From contig CM055096.1 of the NCBI GenBank assembly GCA_029204225.1, positions 77,317,236-77,381,235 of the forward strand: DNA of 64,000 bases, in the 5' to 3' direction. The notes under the pieces are model-generated. The model did not search any database and was not told the origin of the DNA. It saw only the letters and a list, made by a program, of their open reading frames with translations. The stretch comes from Diphasiastrum complanatum (taxonomy: Eukaryota; Streptophyta; Lycopodiopsida; Lycopodiales; Lycopodiaceae). The position numbers and the translations under genes are program-made. Below are positions 34,079 to 45,472 of this stretch, piece by piece; the stretch's first letter is position 1, and each line of letters opens with the position of its first letter.

Positions 34079-34690
34079 TTAGAAACATTTTGTTTCTTCA
34101 CGTTCTTCTTCAAGTAATGAAGCTATCATCATTTCTAATGATTGATTAGGCAAGTTTTCGAGTGTAAAAATGACATTACTATACTCAATCGGCATACTAT
34201 TTAATAGTACGGCCATAACATCATCTTCAGGAACATTAGAACCAGTTCCAGCAAGCTGATTCATTATTGACTTCGTATGATTCACGTGATCATTTAAGCT
34301 CATTCCACTTTCTAGCTTTAATGCAAAAAATTGCTGCTTAAGAAGGATTTTACCAATTTTAGAACGTGCTCCAAATATAGCTTCCAATGATTGCCATATT
34401 TCATGAGTAGTCTTAGATAGGTCTAAACAATGAATTTGAGAATCAGCCAAACCAAGCCAATGTAAGCAGCAGCTCTCTTATCACGCAAATCGATACTAGA
34501 AGAATCACCAGAAATTTTTTTTGCTGAACTTTGGAACCCTCAACAAGATCCCACAGATTTTTCTCAGTCAATAATAATCTCGTCTTGACTTGCTATGTAT
34601 GAAAGTTCTTACCGTCAAATTTATCAAATGAAGTTCTTTGATCCATTATAGCCAGCTTCAATGACCTATATGAACGATCAATTTAATTTC
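34079..34690 (-). pseudogene. Copia gag fragment P
   Basis: Minus strand near 34,650 reads MDQRTSFDKFDGKNFHT, VKTRLLLTEKNLWDLVEGS, then in frame from 34,450 SKTTHEIWQSLEAIFGARSK, QQFFALKLESGMSLNDHVNH, MAVLLNSMPIEYSNVIFTLE and SLEMMIASLLEEE. This is a UBN2/RVT-type copia Gag of yet another lineage. A stop and a frame change lie in the N-terminal part; no zinc knuckle, LTR or PBS is attached. Confidence 0.8.
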
Positions 34691-35479
34691 AAGAATTTTT
34701 GCAATTGTTTTACTTAGTTAACTAATGATAAGTGCACGTAGCCGAGGGAGAGGGCATAAGACGTCACCTCGACTAGGCTTATCACTTGGTTAGTTTGAAA
34801 AACCAATTTGACCTCTTAATTCCTTGAAAAACATCCACTTCAATCTATATATATATTCTGTACTTAGCATGACAATCAATTACTAGCTTTTGATCAGCTT
34901 TTCACAAGTTTTCCATTGACATTTTTTAGCAAAATCTATGTTGTCCCTAATGAAAAATGGGATCTATGCACTAAAAACTTAATAAGTTTTTCTGCCAATT
35001 TCCAAATCACTAGATTCTTGGTTCAAAACAAAGCTTAAACATTGTAGAACAGTTCTGTATAGTTTTTGTTTCGACGGAAATAGATTCTCTATGCAAAATT
35101 AAGCCTCTGTTTTGCATTTTCCCCAAATTTTGACACAGTGGGTTTGTCTTAAAACTGTAAGACAGCCCTTAGGGACCCATCCTTTTTTTTTTTAAAAATG
35201 CCGTTAAAAACTTCAGGAGGACAAAAACCATTTACCATTCACCTTGGGCACCTGAATGTTCTCTCCTCTCACGCGTCCGTTAGAGGATCGCGACTGGCTC
35301 GCATTGCTTTCACGGGTCTGAGTCTCTTTGCTACAGCCACCAAGAGAACATAGCAGTTTTGAGGAGTCATATCGGACACATGGCATCACCCAGTTGGATA
35401 TGAAGAGCCACGTTCTGAGTCATAGCAGAGATTTGAAAACACAATTAATCTGCACCGTTGGATCACAACTGCTATGTCT
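34691..35479. other. Unassigned AT-rich DNA
   Basis: A weak inverted repeat (TTAACTAATGATAAG ... CTTATCACTTGGTTAG, 34,716-34,795) is visible; otherwise no gene or element signature. It contains homopolymer T near 35,185. Confidence 0.4.
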
Positions 35480-35577
35480 GGTATTCGTGTTCCGACGGTG
35501 GGCTACTGCTGTAGCCACCCTCGCCGCTCTAGCGGCTCGGAGAGCTACAGCCGGTAGCCCACGCTACCACGAATACC
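35480..35577. repeat. GC-rich foldback (hairpin) of about 98 bp
   Basis: GGTATTCGTG at 35,480 is matched by CACGAATACC ending at 35,577; further pairing includes GTGGGCTAC/GTAGCCCAC and CTGTAG/CTACAG, with CCGCTCTAGCGG at the centre. It is far richer in GC than its surroundings. Confidence 0.7.
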
Positions 35578-35589
35578 TAGTCCATAGGT

Positions 35590-36567
35590 CACGTTTCTAG
35601 AGCAGGCTGGCCTCTCCAAATCAGTAAGTAGCCTCTTTAGCACTAGTACATGCTGATGCTTCTCTCAAAATATCATTGCTTACATTCATATTCACACAAT
35701 GAAGTGCTAGTCTAGATTTATTCTATGGACTTATAATTCAGTTTAGCACTCCCTCACAAAGTTGGAATGAATATAAGATGATGTGAAATCTACTTACAAT
35801 CAAATCTTGCCAATTTTTTACTCTATTGACTACTCTTGAGAAAATCAATGAGCACAAAGTAGATTGAACTTCTCGACCCTCCCTAATTTTTTTTTTCAAA
35901 ATTTTCCACTAGAAACCTACTTGAAATACACAAAGATTCAAATAGCAAGATCCCCTTGATCTTGATTCAAAAGAGCTTTTTGGAAGAATCCTACAAAACA
36001 ATGCTCAAGAAAATTGGTTTTTATTTGAACCTAGAAACTCACAAAGGTTTCACTTTGTCTTGATTACCTCAAATTTGACTTTTAGACCTCTCTTTTGACT
36101 TCTAGTCACAGATCTTACACTCCCTCACAAAGAAGAAATGAAGATTAGATGAGAATCTATCAAAGGCTTATCAAATCCTACCAATTTTCACCATTTTTGG
36201 ACAAAAACATTACTAAATCTCACTCACACCTTTTGATGTGTTTACAAGACCTGTATTTCACATTAAGAGGACCATGACACTAAGTCAAATCTAGTCAATG
36301 GCACTTGATCTTGGTAGCTTTTCCTAAGATTAGCACCAAAAACTACCATCAAGATCAATTTATGGATCTAACTAACATTGAGCATTAAATGTATGTTCAA
36401 AGGTGCCCACACATGTGGATAGTACGGATTTTGGTCCCTACCAAGTTTGGGATCAGTTCTCCTCACCAAAGTATAGTTTCAAACTCGTCATCTCAATACT
36501 AGTTTTAGCACCAAAACTTGCTTAAAATGGATTTGCTTTTGATCAATGGTTAATGCTCTTGTACTTG
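35590..36567 (-). pseudogene. Element O: leader and short gag remnant
   Basis: Minus-strand DNA next to the O primer site. Around 35,720-35,620 it encodes a Gag-like ARLALHCVNMNVSNDIL and EASACTSAKEA segment, related to element A Gag. Between that and the PBS lies a leader with several stops. Everything downstream of this Gag piece is missing, so O is truncated near 35,600. Confidence 0.6.
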
Positions 36568-36579
36568 GATCTGATACCA
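36568..36579 (-). promoter_or_regulatory. tRNA-Met primer-binding site variant, element O
   Basis: Minus strand TGGTATCAGATC, two bases changed at the 3' end from the usual site, directly after LTR end CTTTCACA. Confidence 0.75.
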
Positions 36580-37275
36580 TGTGAAAGTACTGTACTTTAG
36601 GACCATAAATGTATCTACAAAATATTCACAAGAGTGATTGGATGCTTGGTTAACAATCTATCAAAAAACTAGAGACAAAAAAGTTGATCTAGATTGGCAA
36701 TTTGACAAACAACAAGCAAGAACAATCAATAGCACTGATCAATCGCCAAATCCGACTTCACACGTGTAATATAGGCTGTAGTACGTCTTGCAAGTTGAGA
36801 AACAAGTAGAAATTGATTTGGTTGCATTTGGATCACAAAAACTCAATGTACATAGTGGAGTAGCTCGAGATTACCAATGAGCTCCAAAAATAATCTTTGT
36901 TCTCACTATGGAGAGATGGAATACATAGCAAAAATGACTTCCTTTGTGAAGTTAGGTGGATTTCCAGCATGTAATAAGGAATTTCATTTGTCTCTCTTGT
37001 CCTAATTTGAAACCCTAGCCTAATTCCTAGAGTCATGCCTAGTAGGTGACTAGTTGGTCAATTTTTCACCTTAAACTTAGGTGTAGGTCTTTTAATCTAA
37101 GAATCACTACCAAAATATAATGACCAACCCTTTAGACTTGATCTAACCTATAGTAGGGTAGGTCTCCCACGTGGCTCCATGGCCTCACACGTGTGGGACC
37201 CACTTATGTACATCTTACATGATTCTACATGGTTTTTGATCAAGCTAGATTTTCCAATTTTTGGTAATTCTTCAC
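36580..37275 (-). repeat. 5' LTR of element O (696 bp), head-to-head with the N LTR
   Basis: Begins TGTGAAGAATTACC on the minus strand at 37,275 and ends CTTTCACA at 36,580. The left 490 bp (minus-strand 3' part) is the inverted counterpart of 37,276-37,777. A perfect CACACGTGTG lies at 37,186. Confidence 0.82.
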
Positions 37276-37777
37276 AGTTTATAGGACCTAAATCCTAGAT
37301 TTAAGGTGAAAAATGACCAACTAGCTATCTATTAAGCATGACTCTAGGAAATAGACTAGGGTTTCATTTTAGGGAAAAAAAAAAAAAAAAAAAGGCTGAG
37401 TTAACTTCCTTGTTACATGCTGAAATTTCACCTAACCTTACAAAAGAATTCACTTTTGCTATGTATTCCATCTCTCCATAGTGAGGAGATAGATTATTTT
37501 CGGAGCTCATTGGCAATCTCGAACTACTCCACATTATACATTGAGTTTTTGTGATCCAAATGCAAAATAATCAATTTACACTTGATTTTCTACTTGCAGG
37601 CCATACTAGCGCTTGTAGTACACATGTGCCAAGTTGGATTTAGTGATTGATCAATGTTATTGATTGTTCTTGCTTGTTGATTGTCAAATTGCCAATCTAG
37701 ATCAACTTTTTTGTGTATAGTTTTTCGATAGGTGGTAAAGCAGGAATCCAATCACTTTTGTAGATCCATTTTTCACA
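37276..37777 (+). repeat. 5' LTR of element N, 5'-truncated
   Basis: Aligns with 40,352 onward of the N 3' LTR; the first 167 bp of that LTR (40,185-40,351) are missing here because the LTR of O abuts at 37,275. Ends TTTTTCACA before the PBS. Contains an A-run at 37,376-37,393. Confidence 0.8.
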
Positions 37778-37789
37778 TGGTATTAGAGC
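37778..37789 (+). promoter_or_regulatory. tRNA-Met primer-binding site variant, element N
   Basis: TGGTATTAGAGC, followed by CAAGTACAAGAGC; directly after the LTR end. Confidence 0.82.
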
Positions 37790-40184
37790 CAAGTACAAGA
37801 GCATTAACCATTGATCAAAAACAAATCCATTTTTAGTAGTATTGAGAGGCGAAGCTAGAATCTTGATTTTGGTGAGGATATTTGATCCTAAATTTGGTAG
37901 GGATCAAAATCCATACTATTCACATGTGGGGGCACTCCTAAACCTGCATTTATTTCATGATATTCATTTGATCACTAAAATTCAATTTTTGAGTTCTTGA
38001 TGAGATTTTGGGTGCTAATCTTAGGAAAAGCCACCAAGTGTGAGTGCCATTGATTAGATTTGACATAGATCATGAGATCTAATTAATCTAGGCTGAAATC
38101 AGGTCCTCTAAATTTGTTTTACAGGTCTTGAAAGTATATCAAGAAGTGTGAGTGAGATTTAGTTATGTTTTGTCCAAAAATGGTGAAAATTGATAGGATT
38201 TGATAAGTCTTTGATAATATCATCTAATCTTCATTTCATTTTTGTGAGGGAGTGTAAGAACTGTGACCAAAAGTCCAAAGAGAGGGCTAGAAGTCAAATT
38301 TGAGGTAATCAAGATAAGTGAAACCTTTGTGAGTTTCTAGGTTCAAATCAAAACCAATTTTCTTGAGCTTTGTTTTGTAGAAACCTTCCAAAAAAAAGTT
38401 CTTTTGAATCAAGATCAAGGGGATCTTGCTGCTTGAATCTTTGTGTATTTCAAGTAAGTTTTTAGTGAGCAAATTCTGGAAAAGAACTTAGGGAGGGCCA
38501 AGAAGTTCAATCTACTTTGTGTTCATTGATTTTCTCAAGAGTAGTCAATAGAGTGAAAAATTGGCAAGTAATCTAACTTCAAATCTCTTTTGATCCTTAC
38601 CAGCTTTCAAGGAGAGATTGAATTAGACCTAAGTGAGTGTAGAAGTAGTTTTTGGATATGAGAAAGTCGATTTTTAGCTCAAGGTTGAGTGCTTTATTCT
38701 TGGTGAATTAGGCAAGACAGTTTTTCCAAGCATTATTGACATTTGTGAGGAGAGTGAAATAGATAGTGATCAAGGGCCTTTGTCGATCTTGATATAACTT
38801 TGTTGAAGTCACTATAAGGTTTCAAAAGCCTTGGTTTTCACCTCTAATCACAACTCACATGTGTGTAGCTTGTGTACCACAATAGTTTTTCCATGGAAGC
38901 TAGTGGAAGGAAGAATGAGTCAAGATGAAAGTGCTACTTGTGTGGCAAGAAAGGGCCACTTTGCATCCAAATGCTACAAGAGAGAAAATGCACTAGGGGA
39001 GAGCAAAAAAAGAGGTGTCTGTTCCATTTTAAAGAATGATATTTGTATTGCAAAAGGATTTAAACATGGAAGATTGTTTAAATTGGAAGATAATATCGCT
39101 TTTGAGAATATGAACCTGGTTGGCAAAGGAGGAGATCACTCAAGTGTAGATCTTGGCAAAGTGTGATCTTGCTAGCATTGATGAGGAGCATAAAAAAGAG
39201 GAAGATATTGAGGATCGGCCTCAAAGCATGAGAGTTCCAAGGAGGTCCTCAATGACAAAGGCCGCGTCATCAAATTGCATGCAAATTTTCCATTTAAGTG
39301 TGCATCTTGCAAGGGTGGTGAGCGTTGGAGAGTCTACTATCTTTGAATACTTTTTGGTATTAGTAGACATGAGGTGATATTTTTCTTATCTTTAAGATTC
39401 GTGGTGTTTATTACTTTGTATGACAAGACAATGGAATGGGATGCTTTGAAATTTACATCTGTTGTTGATAAAGCAATTTCATTGGATAACTATTTTTGTA
39501 ATAGAGTTATAAAAGATGAAACATCATTTGTTTTGGAAATCTTTGTATCCACATGCCTTGTGCATGATCATTCCAATGTAAGGACCAAAGATTATCCTAC
39601 TTCAATGATAGGAATAATGATAGTGTTTTGCTCTTCAAGTAAAGATTGTTGAGTCTAATTGTTTTCCACCAAAGAAGTTGTCAATGGTGGAAATGTGTGC
39701 TTTCAAGGGTGGAAGATTTGTAAACTTGAAGAAGCACCTTTGGATAAACACCTTGTTCAATTCATTGATGGTTTGGAGTCAAGCCAAGTGGAGGAGCAAG
39801 CTCAAGACCCGAGGACTCCAAGAAGAACCATGAGTATCAAGGTGGACCCATTAAGGCTCATATATGGACCAAGGAAGGCAAGTTGTCTTTGGCAACATCA
39901 TATATGCACTTAATGGTTTAATTGATGTATCTTCAAGTGCACAAAATGCTTTGGAATCCATGGCTTGACATGATGTATAGTGTTTGAAGTGTGCTACATG
40001 TATATAGACACATTTGTGGAACATCTTGTAAGGGATCCTTTAAGAGGTGGTGAAAGATCATTCACATCATTCTCTATTGGAGTCTCAAAATCTACTTGTT
40101 TGTAGCTGAATTTTTTAGAAACTTCTAAAAGCATTCTTTCATCTAGCAAGAGAGTTGTAAATAGATCAATCTAAATTTGAGGAG
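37790..40184 (+). pseudogene. Element N interior: non-autonomous copia with gag-protease-linker remnants
   Basis: About 1 kb of leader is followed by a zinc knuckle remnant (KGHFASKCYKRENA near 38,950) fused directly to a protease C-terminal piece (CSILKNDICIAKGFKHGRLF, near 39,030). Later frames show integrase-like KAISLDNYFCNRVIKDETSF (near 39,460-39,520) and a linker RTPRRTMSIKVDPLRLIYG (near 39,810-39,870). No RT or RNase H is present. A purine tract AAATTTGAGGAG lies just before the 3' LTR at 40,185. The knuckle-to-protease-end fusion recalls the internal deletion of element B, and the CSILKND peptide matches element A. Confidence 0.72.
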
Positions 40185-40660
40185 TGTGAAGAATTGCCAA
40201 AAATTGACATAAAAAACCATGTAGAATCATGTAAAATGTACATAAGTGGGTCCCACACATGTGAGGCTATGGAGCCATGTGGGAAACCTACCCTACTACA
40301 GGTTAGATCAAGTCTAATGAGTTGGTCAGGTAAATTTGGTAGGCATTCCTAGTTTATAGGACCTAAATCCTAGATTTAAGGTGAAAATTGACCAACTAGC
40401 TATCCACCAAGCATGACTCTAGGAAATAGACTAGGGTTTCATTTTAGGGTAAAAAGACTGAGTTAAATTCCTTAGTACATGCTACAAATTCACCTAACTT
40501 TCACTTGTGCTATCTATTCCATCTCTCCATAGTGAGGAGATAGATTATTTATGGAGCTCATTGGCAATCTCGAGCTACTCCACATTGTACATTGAGTTTT
40601 TGTGATCCAAATGCAAAAAAATCAATTTGAACTTGATTCTTTGCTTGCAGGCCGTACGAC
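40185..40660 (+). repeat. 3' LTR of element N, 3'-truncated
   Basis: Begins TGTGAAGAATTGCC after the purine tract and matches the LTRs of O and N through CTTGCAGGCC, then diverges near 40,660. The last 120 bp or so of the LTR are lost. Confidence 0.78.
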
Positions 40661-41118
40661 AACCTATAGTGTTAGATTTCTTATGCTCAGGCTTAAACAA
40701 ATCGTTCAAGTAATGAGCATCCTGAAAAATCCGAAGGTCAACAAAATATTTTTTGGGCCTTCACATTTTTCCCTTTTGAGATTTTTTATGCCTTAGAAAT
40801 CATTTTTAAGGCACTTTTGGCCCATAGCGAAAAATGCGACACACTCGCCAAGTGGCCAGAATACCTTAGAAACCATTTTAAAGGCACCTTCGTCTTTTTT
40901 TGCCCTTTTTGCTTTTTCACTTTTTCTACATTGGCTGACTGACTTCGCCAACTTATGAGTAACCCTAGAAACAGCTGGACAAACAAATATCCCAAAGGCA
41001 GTTGGCGGTTACCAACTTTGTACATATGCAAAGACTGGCATAAATAGCATTGAAAGCTTCTAAGATATTTTTCGACGCCTGTAAATCTAAATATTATCCG
41101 ATTCAAGCTATGTAGGAG
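40661..41118. other. Unassigned DNA between elements N and J
   Basis: No protein motif on either strand. It ends TATGTAGGAG just before the J LTR, which looks purine-tract-like and could come from a neighbouring J copy. Confidence 0.4.
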
Positions 41119-41407
41119 TGTTTTGTGGTTAATTTTTATGATTAATCAAAAACTCTTTTGCAATTAGAGCTATCTGCAGCTAGCATTATCATGCTCAACA
41201 AGCTGAAGTTATTACTTCAAGCTATTGTACTCATTGTTGTTTTTATCAGAGTGCAATTTTGTCTCACTACTACGTCGTTCATTTGTACACTCTATATGAT
41301 TTTTTCTACTTGAATAATTCAGCTGCTAACTATTGTGTTTCCATTCCTACACGTCGCTCAAATCCTCGAGCTTCCGCTGCGCTTGCCAACACGCTATTTT
41401 TACGGCA
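41119..41407 (+). repeat. 5' LTR of copia family J (plus copy, 289 bp)
   Basis: Starts TGTTTTGTGGTTAAT and ends TTTTTACGGCA next to the PBS. It aligns with the minus LTR at 7854-8113. Confidence 0.78.
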
Positions 41408-41418
41408 TGGTATCAAAG
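41408..41418 (+). promoter_or_regulatory. tRNA-Met primer-binding site variant, element J (plus copy)
   Basis: TGGTATCAAAG replaces TGGTATCAGAG; it sits immediately after the LTR end. Confidence 0.75.
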
Positions 41419-41550
41419 TAGACATTTTAGTAATTTGTATTTCTACTACGAATTATCAGTCTTGTTTCTATCAAGACGTCTTTCTAGCAAACACGCAGCC
41501 AACTGTATTTTGACAATCGTTGTTTCTACCAACGATCTCGTTCAACCAGA

Positions 41551-42548
41551 ATGGATCCATCATTTAGTTCATCTCTCATTGACAAACTCGATGGAGATAA
41601 CTACCATCTCTGGAAATTCAAGATGAAGGTTATACTTCTAGCCAAAGAACTGTGGGACGTCGTTGATGGCACAGAGCTCAAACCAGAAGGTGATGTAGCC
41701 GACATCACCAAGTGGAGACTGAGAGATGGCAAAGCATTTGCCATGATCACCCTCAATATCAAGGACACTCAGATCAGCCACATACATGTTGTTCAGACAA
41801 CTAAGGATGCATGGGACTTCCTAGCAACTCTCTATGACATTAGGGATGTCACATCCAAGTTTCATCTGAGGAAGAAATTCTTTACCCTCAGAATGTCTGA
41901 CGCCGATAGTGTTTCAAGCCACCTCAACACTCTCAAAAATCTTATGGAGTAGATGATTGCAATAGGATCATTCATAGAAGATTTTGATGCACTCATGACT
42001 CTATTATTGAGTCTACATGGAGCCTACAAAAATTGGGTAATGGCAATTTCTACCCAGGAGCAACTCACTCCATCAAGAGTAATCTCGCTGCTCCTACAAG
42101 AGAAGATTAGAAGATCAGCATCCTCCTTAGGCTCAGGATTGGATCCTCAAGCTCTGTATTCAAAAAATCAGAAGTGTAGATCCAAGAGATCTACAAAGTC
42201 AGGCTCTATTGACAAAAAGAGCAACATGCAGTTTGGACCAGTTTCCGGTTCAGGATCAAATTCAAGCTCTTCATCATTCCAACCTATGCAGAAACTATTC
42301 TGCAGATACTGTAAGAGGACTGGTCACGAAATCAAGGACTGCCGAACTTTGAAGTACAACAACGAAAAGAAGAAGCAGTTTGAACAACAAGCACATAGTG
42401 CTACAACCAGTCACTCAAATCAGCAACAACAACAAGAAGAAGATGAAGCAGCTTTCATGACCAAAGTTGGAGAACAACAAGATATCAATTCCTGGTATCT
42501 AGACTCCAGAACAACTCAACACATGACTCACCATAGCCAATATATTAG
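41551..42548 (+). pseudogene. Copia family J gag and protease start (plus copy)
   Basis: ATG at 41,551: MDPSFSSSLIDKLDGDNYHL, then WKFKMKVILLAKELWDVVDG, KAFAMITLNIKDTQISHIHV and KFHLRKKFFTLRMSDADSVS. A single TAG at 41,950-41,952 interrupts it, and the same frame resumes with MIAIGSFIEDFDALMTLLLS and TPSRVISLLLQEKIRRS. The knuckle KLFCRYCKRTGHEIKDCRTL is intact. A glutamine-rich linker leads to the protease SWYLDSRTTQHMTHHSQYI, where DSRTT replaces DSGAT, so it is probably inactive. The copia match ends at about 42,548, where a different spliced gene begins. Only one stop codon separates this Gag from being open. Confidence 0.86.
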
Positions 42549-44330
42549 AATTGCAAACTATTGTTATTGATCTTCAAATATCCAATCAAGTTATGTCGAG
42601 AGACGTTGAGAATTTCAAAAGAGAAATCTTGAGTGCTATTGCTGAAGGTGAAGTTCTCAGGAGAAAATTAAATATAAGAAAAAACAAATGACTTCCAAAA
42701 GAAGACATAGATGATCTGTCATCAAGAAGTGGAAACAAGAAGAAAAGAATTCAAGCGTTCAAGTAATATTTATCAATTAAACGAGCAATGACACGCTTGC
42801 TAAGTTTTTATGTGCTTGTTTATCTAATGCTTGCTATTTTTTTAAGATCAAGTTTACTATTTATTATGTCTTGCAGATCATCTTTAGTGGTGAAAGAACA
42901 TTTTAAAGATGCTACGAGTATTGGAAAATCTTTGGGTTCCATATTGTCATCAAAAACTACAAAAGAAATGTTAAAGAATTCTCGTTATGATAGGATTGAG
43001 AATGACATTGATGCAGCGATTATAAAGAGCATTCAAAATGTCTTGGATGCAAGAGTTATCCAAAGAGCATGTGATGATTCAGGAATTAGTCGTAAAGCAT
43101 ATACTCTATTGTTTGAAATTGTACAAGAAGCCTTTGCACATGTGAAGATTCCAAAGCTACCACTTCCTCGTCCATTTAGAGTTAAAAAAACAAGATATTG
43201 TCTTAATGAGAGTATGACTATGCTTATAGGTGAACCATTTCATATCAAGAGATTGTATATATGTGAGAGTGGAACATTGGAATACAATGAGTCCAGCAAT
43301 TTATTTTTGGACATTAACAAAGTAGTGACATACATGATTAAATATTAAAAAATATTTGAAAGAGAAGTCCAAGGATAATTGATATTGGTTATTAAAATTG
43401 ATGAGTCTGAAATTGTTAAGGGACAAAAATTGGAATGGGTAAGCATCACCTTTATGAACAGATCATTGAACAATACTAAAGATGATGCAGATGACTCATC
43501 ATTTAGTGTTTAATTAGAAAATAAAATATGGTGGTTAGCAGCATTTTAGGTATATTTCAATTTTATTTATTATTGTATTTTATCACCTAAGTTTGCTAGT
43601 GTCAATGTTCGTAACTTTGTATGTGTTTGTTACTTTTCAGGTTTTAAAAGAAGACCATGCTATCTTGTCATGGATTTTTTTGACATCAAATTATGCAAAG
43701 ATTATTGAAGAGCACATGGGTGGAAACAAAATATATGTGCCAAACTATGGCACGTTTCAAATTTTATGGCATCTTGCAAGTGATTTAAAGACACTGAAAT
43801 GTATGTATAATGTTTCACATGGGACAAATACTAAGCATCCTTGTTTGTATTGTATGAAAAATTGTAAAGACTTGAATTTGACAAGATCAAGAGTTGGTCC
43901 AACAAGAGATTAAGAGGATCTGAACTTTAGACATGTGTTCGCAATTCCATTGATCAATGTTCACATATGCACATTGGATGCTGAGGTACGAATTATTGAA
44001 AAATCGATTTACAATCATATTTTGTATGTCTGGAATACCAAATTTGAATCGGCCTCTAAAATTGGAATTGAGATACTAGAGCGAGTACTCTCAAAAGCAG
44101 GTTTGCACAAGGGGGATGTAAAAATAGAAAAAAGTAAAAAAACTATTCGGTAATTCAGGGAACATTCCAAACAAGCCATCTGTTGGAGGTGCAAAAGCTA
44201 GAAGGTTTTTATCCAATCACACTGGAAAGTCTTTTACCGTGACATACAATGTTCGGAAAGAAATTGTTGCAGCGATTTTGAAGATAGGGACAACACAAGA
44301 TTAAAAAAAACTACAATATGACAAAATCTC
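42549..44330 (+). pseudogene. Spliced gene remnant of unknown family, transposase-like layout
   Basis: Exon 1 (to 42,762) reads LQISNQVMSRDVENFKREIL, SAIAEGEVLRRKL and, after one TGA, LPKEDIDDLSSRSGNKKKRI; it looks coiled-coil and basic. A GT-AG intron at 42,763-42,876 joins in frame to exon 2: KSSLVVKEHFKDATSIGKSL, LDARVIQRACDDSGISRKAY, PKLPLPRPFRVKKTRYCLNE, and past two stops LVIKIDESEIVKGQKLEWVS. A second GT-AG intron at 43,550-43,640 leads to exon 3: ILSWIFLTSNYAKIIEEHMG, ILWHLASDLKTLKCMYNVSH, GTNTKHPCLYCMKNCK. After a stop, INVHICTLDAEVRIIEKSIY and GNIPNKPSVGGAKARRFLSN follow. The order DNA-like preamble, IKI-D, L--LL--KHPC-YC, then a VH-C-LHA-like block resembles large unclassified transposase-related proteins, but I cannot name the family. 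Confidence 0.6.
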
Positions 44331-44521
44331 GACAATTTGATTGGCATGTTGTGAAAAGAAAAGTTATCTGAAATCGACTCACAGTGAAACGTGCGTCTGA
44401 ACCAGAAACCCTAAACATAGTTCTAAGATTCCAGGCACGTCGAGCCAGGAATTGGTCGGATTCAGTCATATATAGTCAAAACCTTGGATGGGAGGTGTCC
44501 AAAGGTTCGTGGGCTCAACAA

Positions 44522-45133
44522 TGTAGGAATTTGGTGGGCCTTCAACGGATACAACTTAACCTTTCTGGTTCACATAGAGCCTTTTGCCCTTTTCGTGAGC
44601 CACGTTTTGGAATCTTGTCCCCGGATGCCTGGCCGCCCACGAATCCAAGTGCTCCCCCTTACCTGCAAAGGGACTGGTACTAGGGGACATTAAACACTTA
44701 GACATTATCACTTATATCCACTTTGAACAAAGTTCCACTTCTACTTATGGGATTTCTTTGAGCGTGGGCTATGGCTCCACTTTGCCATTCCAACACTCCC
44801 CCTCAAAGTGGGGCACAGGTCACGTTGCCTGCTCTGATACCATGTGGAAATTTGGTGGGCTTTCAACGAATACAACTTAAGCTTTCTGGTTCAAAGGTTG
44901 CACCAAAATCACGAAGCCTTTTGCCCCTTCCGTGAGCCGCATTCTGGGATCCCGTCCTTGGACGCCTAGCTGCCCACAAATCCAAGTGCTCCCCCTTACT
45001 CACAAAGGGGCTGGTACCATGGGACGTTAAACACTTAGACATTTACCACTTATATCCACTTTGAACAAAGTCCCACTTCCACTCATGGGATTTCTTTGAG
45101 CGTGGGCTGTGGCTCCACTTTGCCATTCCAAGA
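44522..45133 (-). mobile_element. TRIM-type miniature LTR retrotransposon
   Basis: Two direct repeats of about 274 bp (44,522-44,795) and 290 bp (44,843-45,133) share AATTTGGTGGGC, CGAATCCAAGTGCTCCCCCT-like and GATTTCTTTGAGCGTGGGCT landmarks. The 47 bp between them holds only a minus-strand polypurine tract (GAGGGGGAG, next to 44,796) and a minus-strand PBS (44,831-44,842). On the minus strand each repeat starts TGTTGGAATGGC (the right copy has one change) and ends CCACA or CTACA. LTR-PBS-PPT-LTR with no coding is the definition of a TRIM element, mobilised by other LTR elements. Confidence 0.82.
44831..44842 (-). promoter_or_regulatory. tRNA-Met primer-binding site, TRIM element
   Basis: Minus strand TGGTATCAGAGC, perfect, abutting the right repeat at 44,843. 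Confidence 0.88.
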
Positions 45134-45472
45134 AGCATGGCAATGGCACACCAAATCAAAGTAAGCACTCATGACTAGGTGATTTCTATGGTATCTTGGC
45201 CTCTCTCCCTACATGTGAGGTACATTCTTCGCTTATATAGATAGTTTGTAGACTAGGATGCTGTTTGAATTGTTGTTTTATCATGGCTAATTGCATCTAG
45301 TGAAGCGTCGTTGTTATTCAATGCTTATCCTACATCACTAGCCCTATGTGACGCATGTTTTATTCTAGGATATGGCGTTGAGTCCTAAACTAAACTACTT
45401 TGTGATAGTTTGACATTCTGCAAGTAAATTTTTTGCGAGTTTCTTTTAATCATGATCCTTCAAAATGGTAGC
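45134..45472. other. Unassigned DNA
   Basis: No coding, LTR or repeat signal recognised; moderately AT-rich. Confidence 0.4.
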
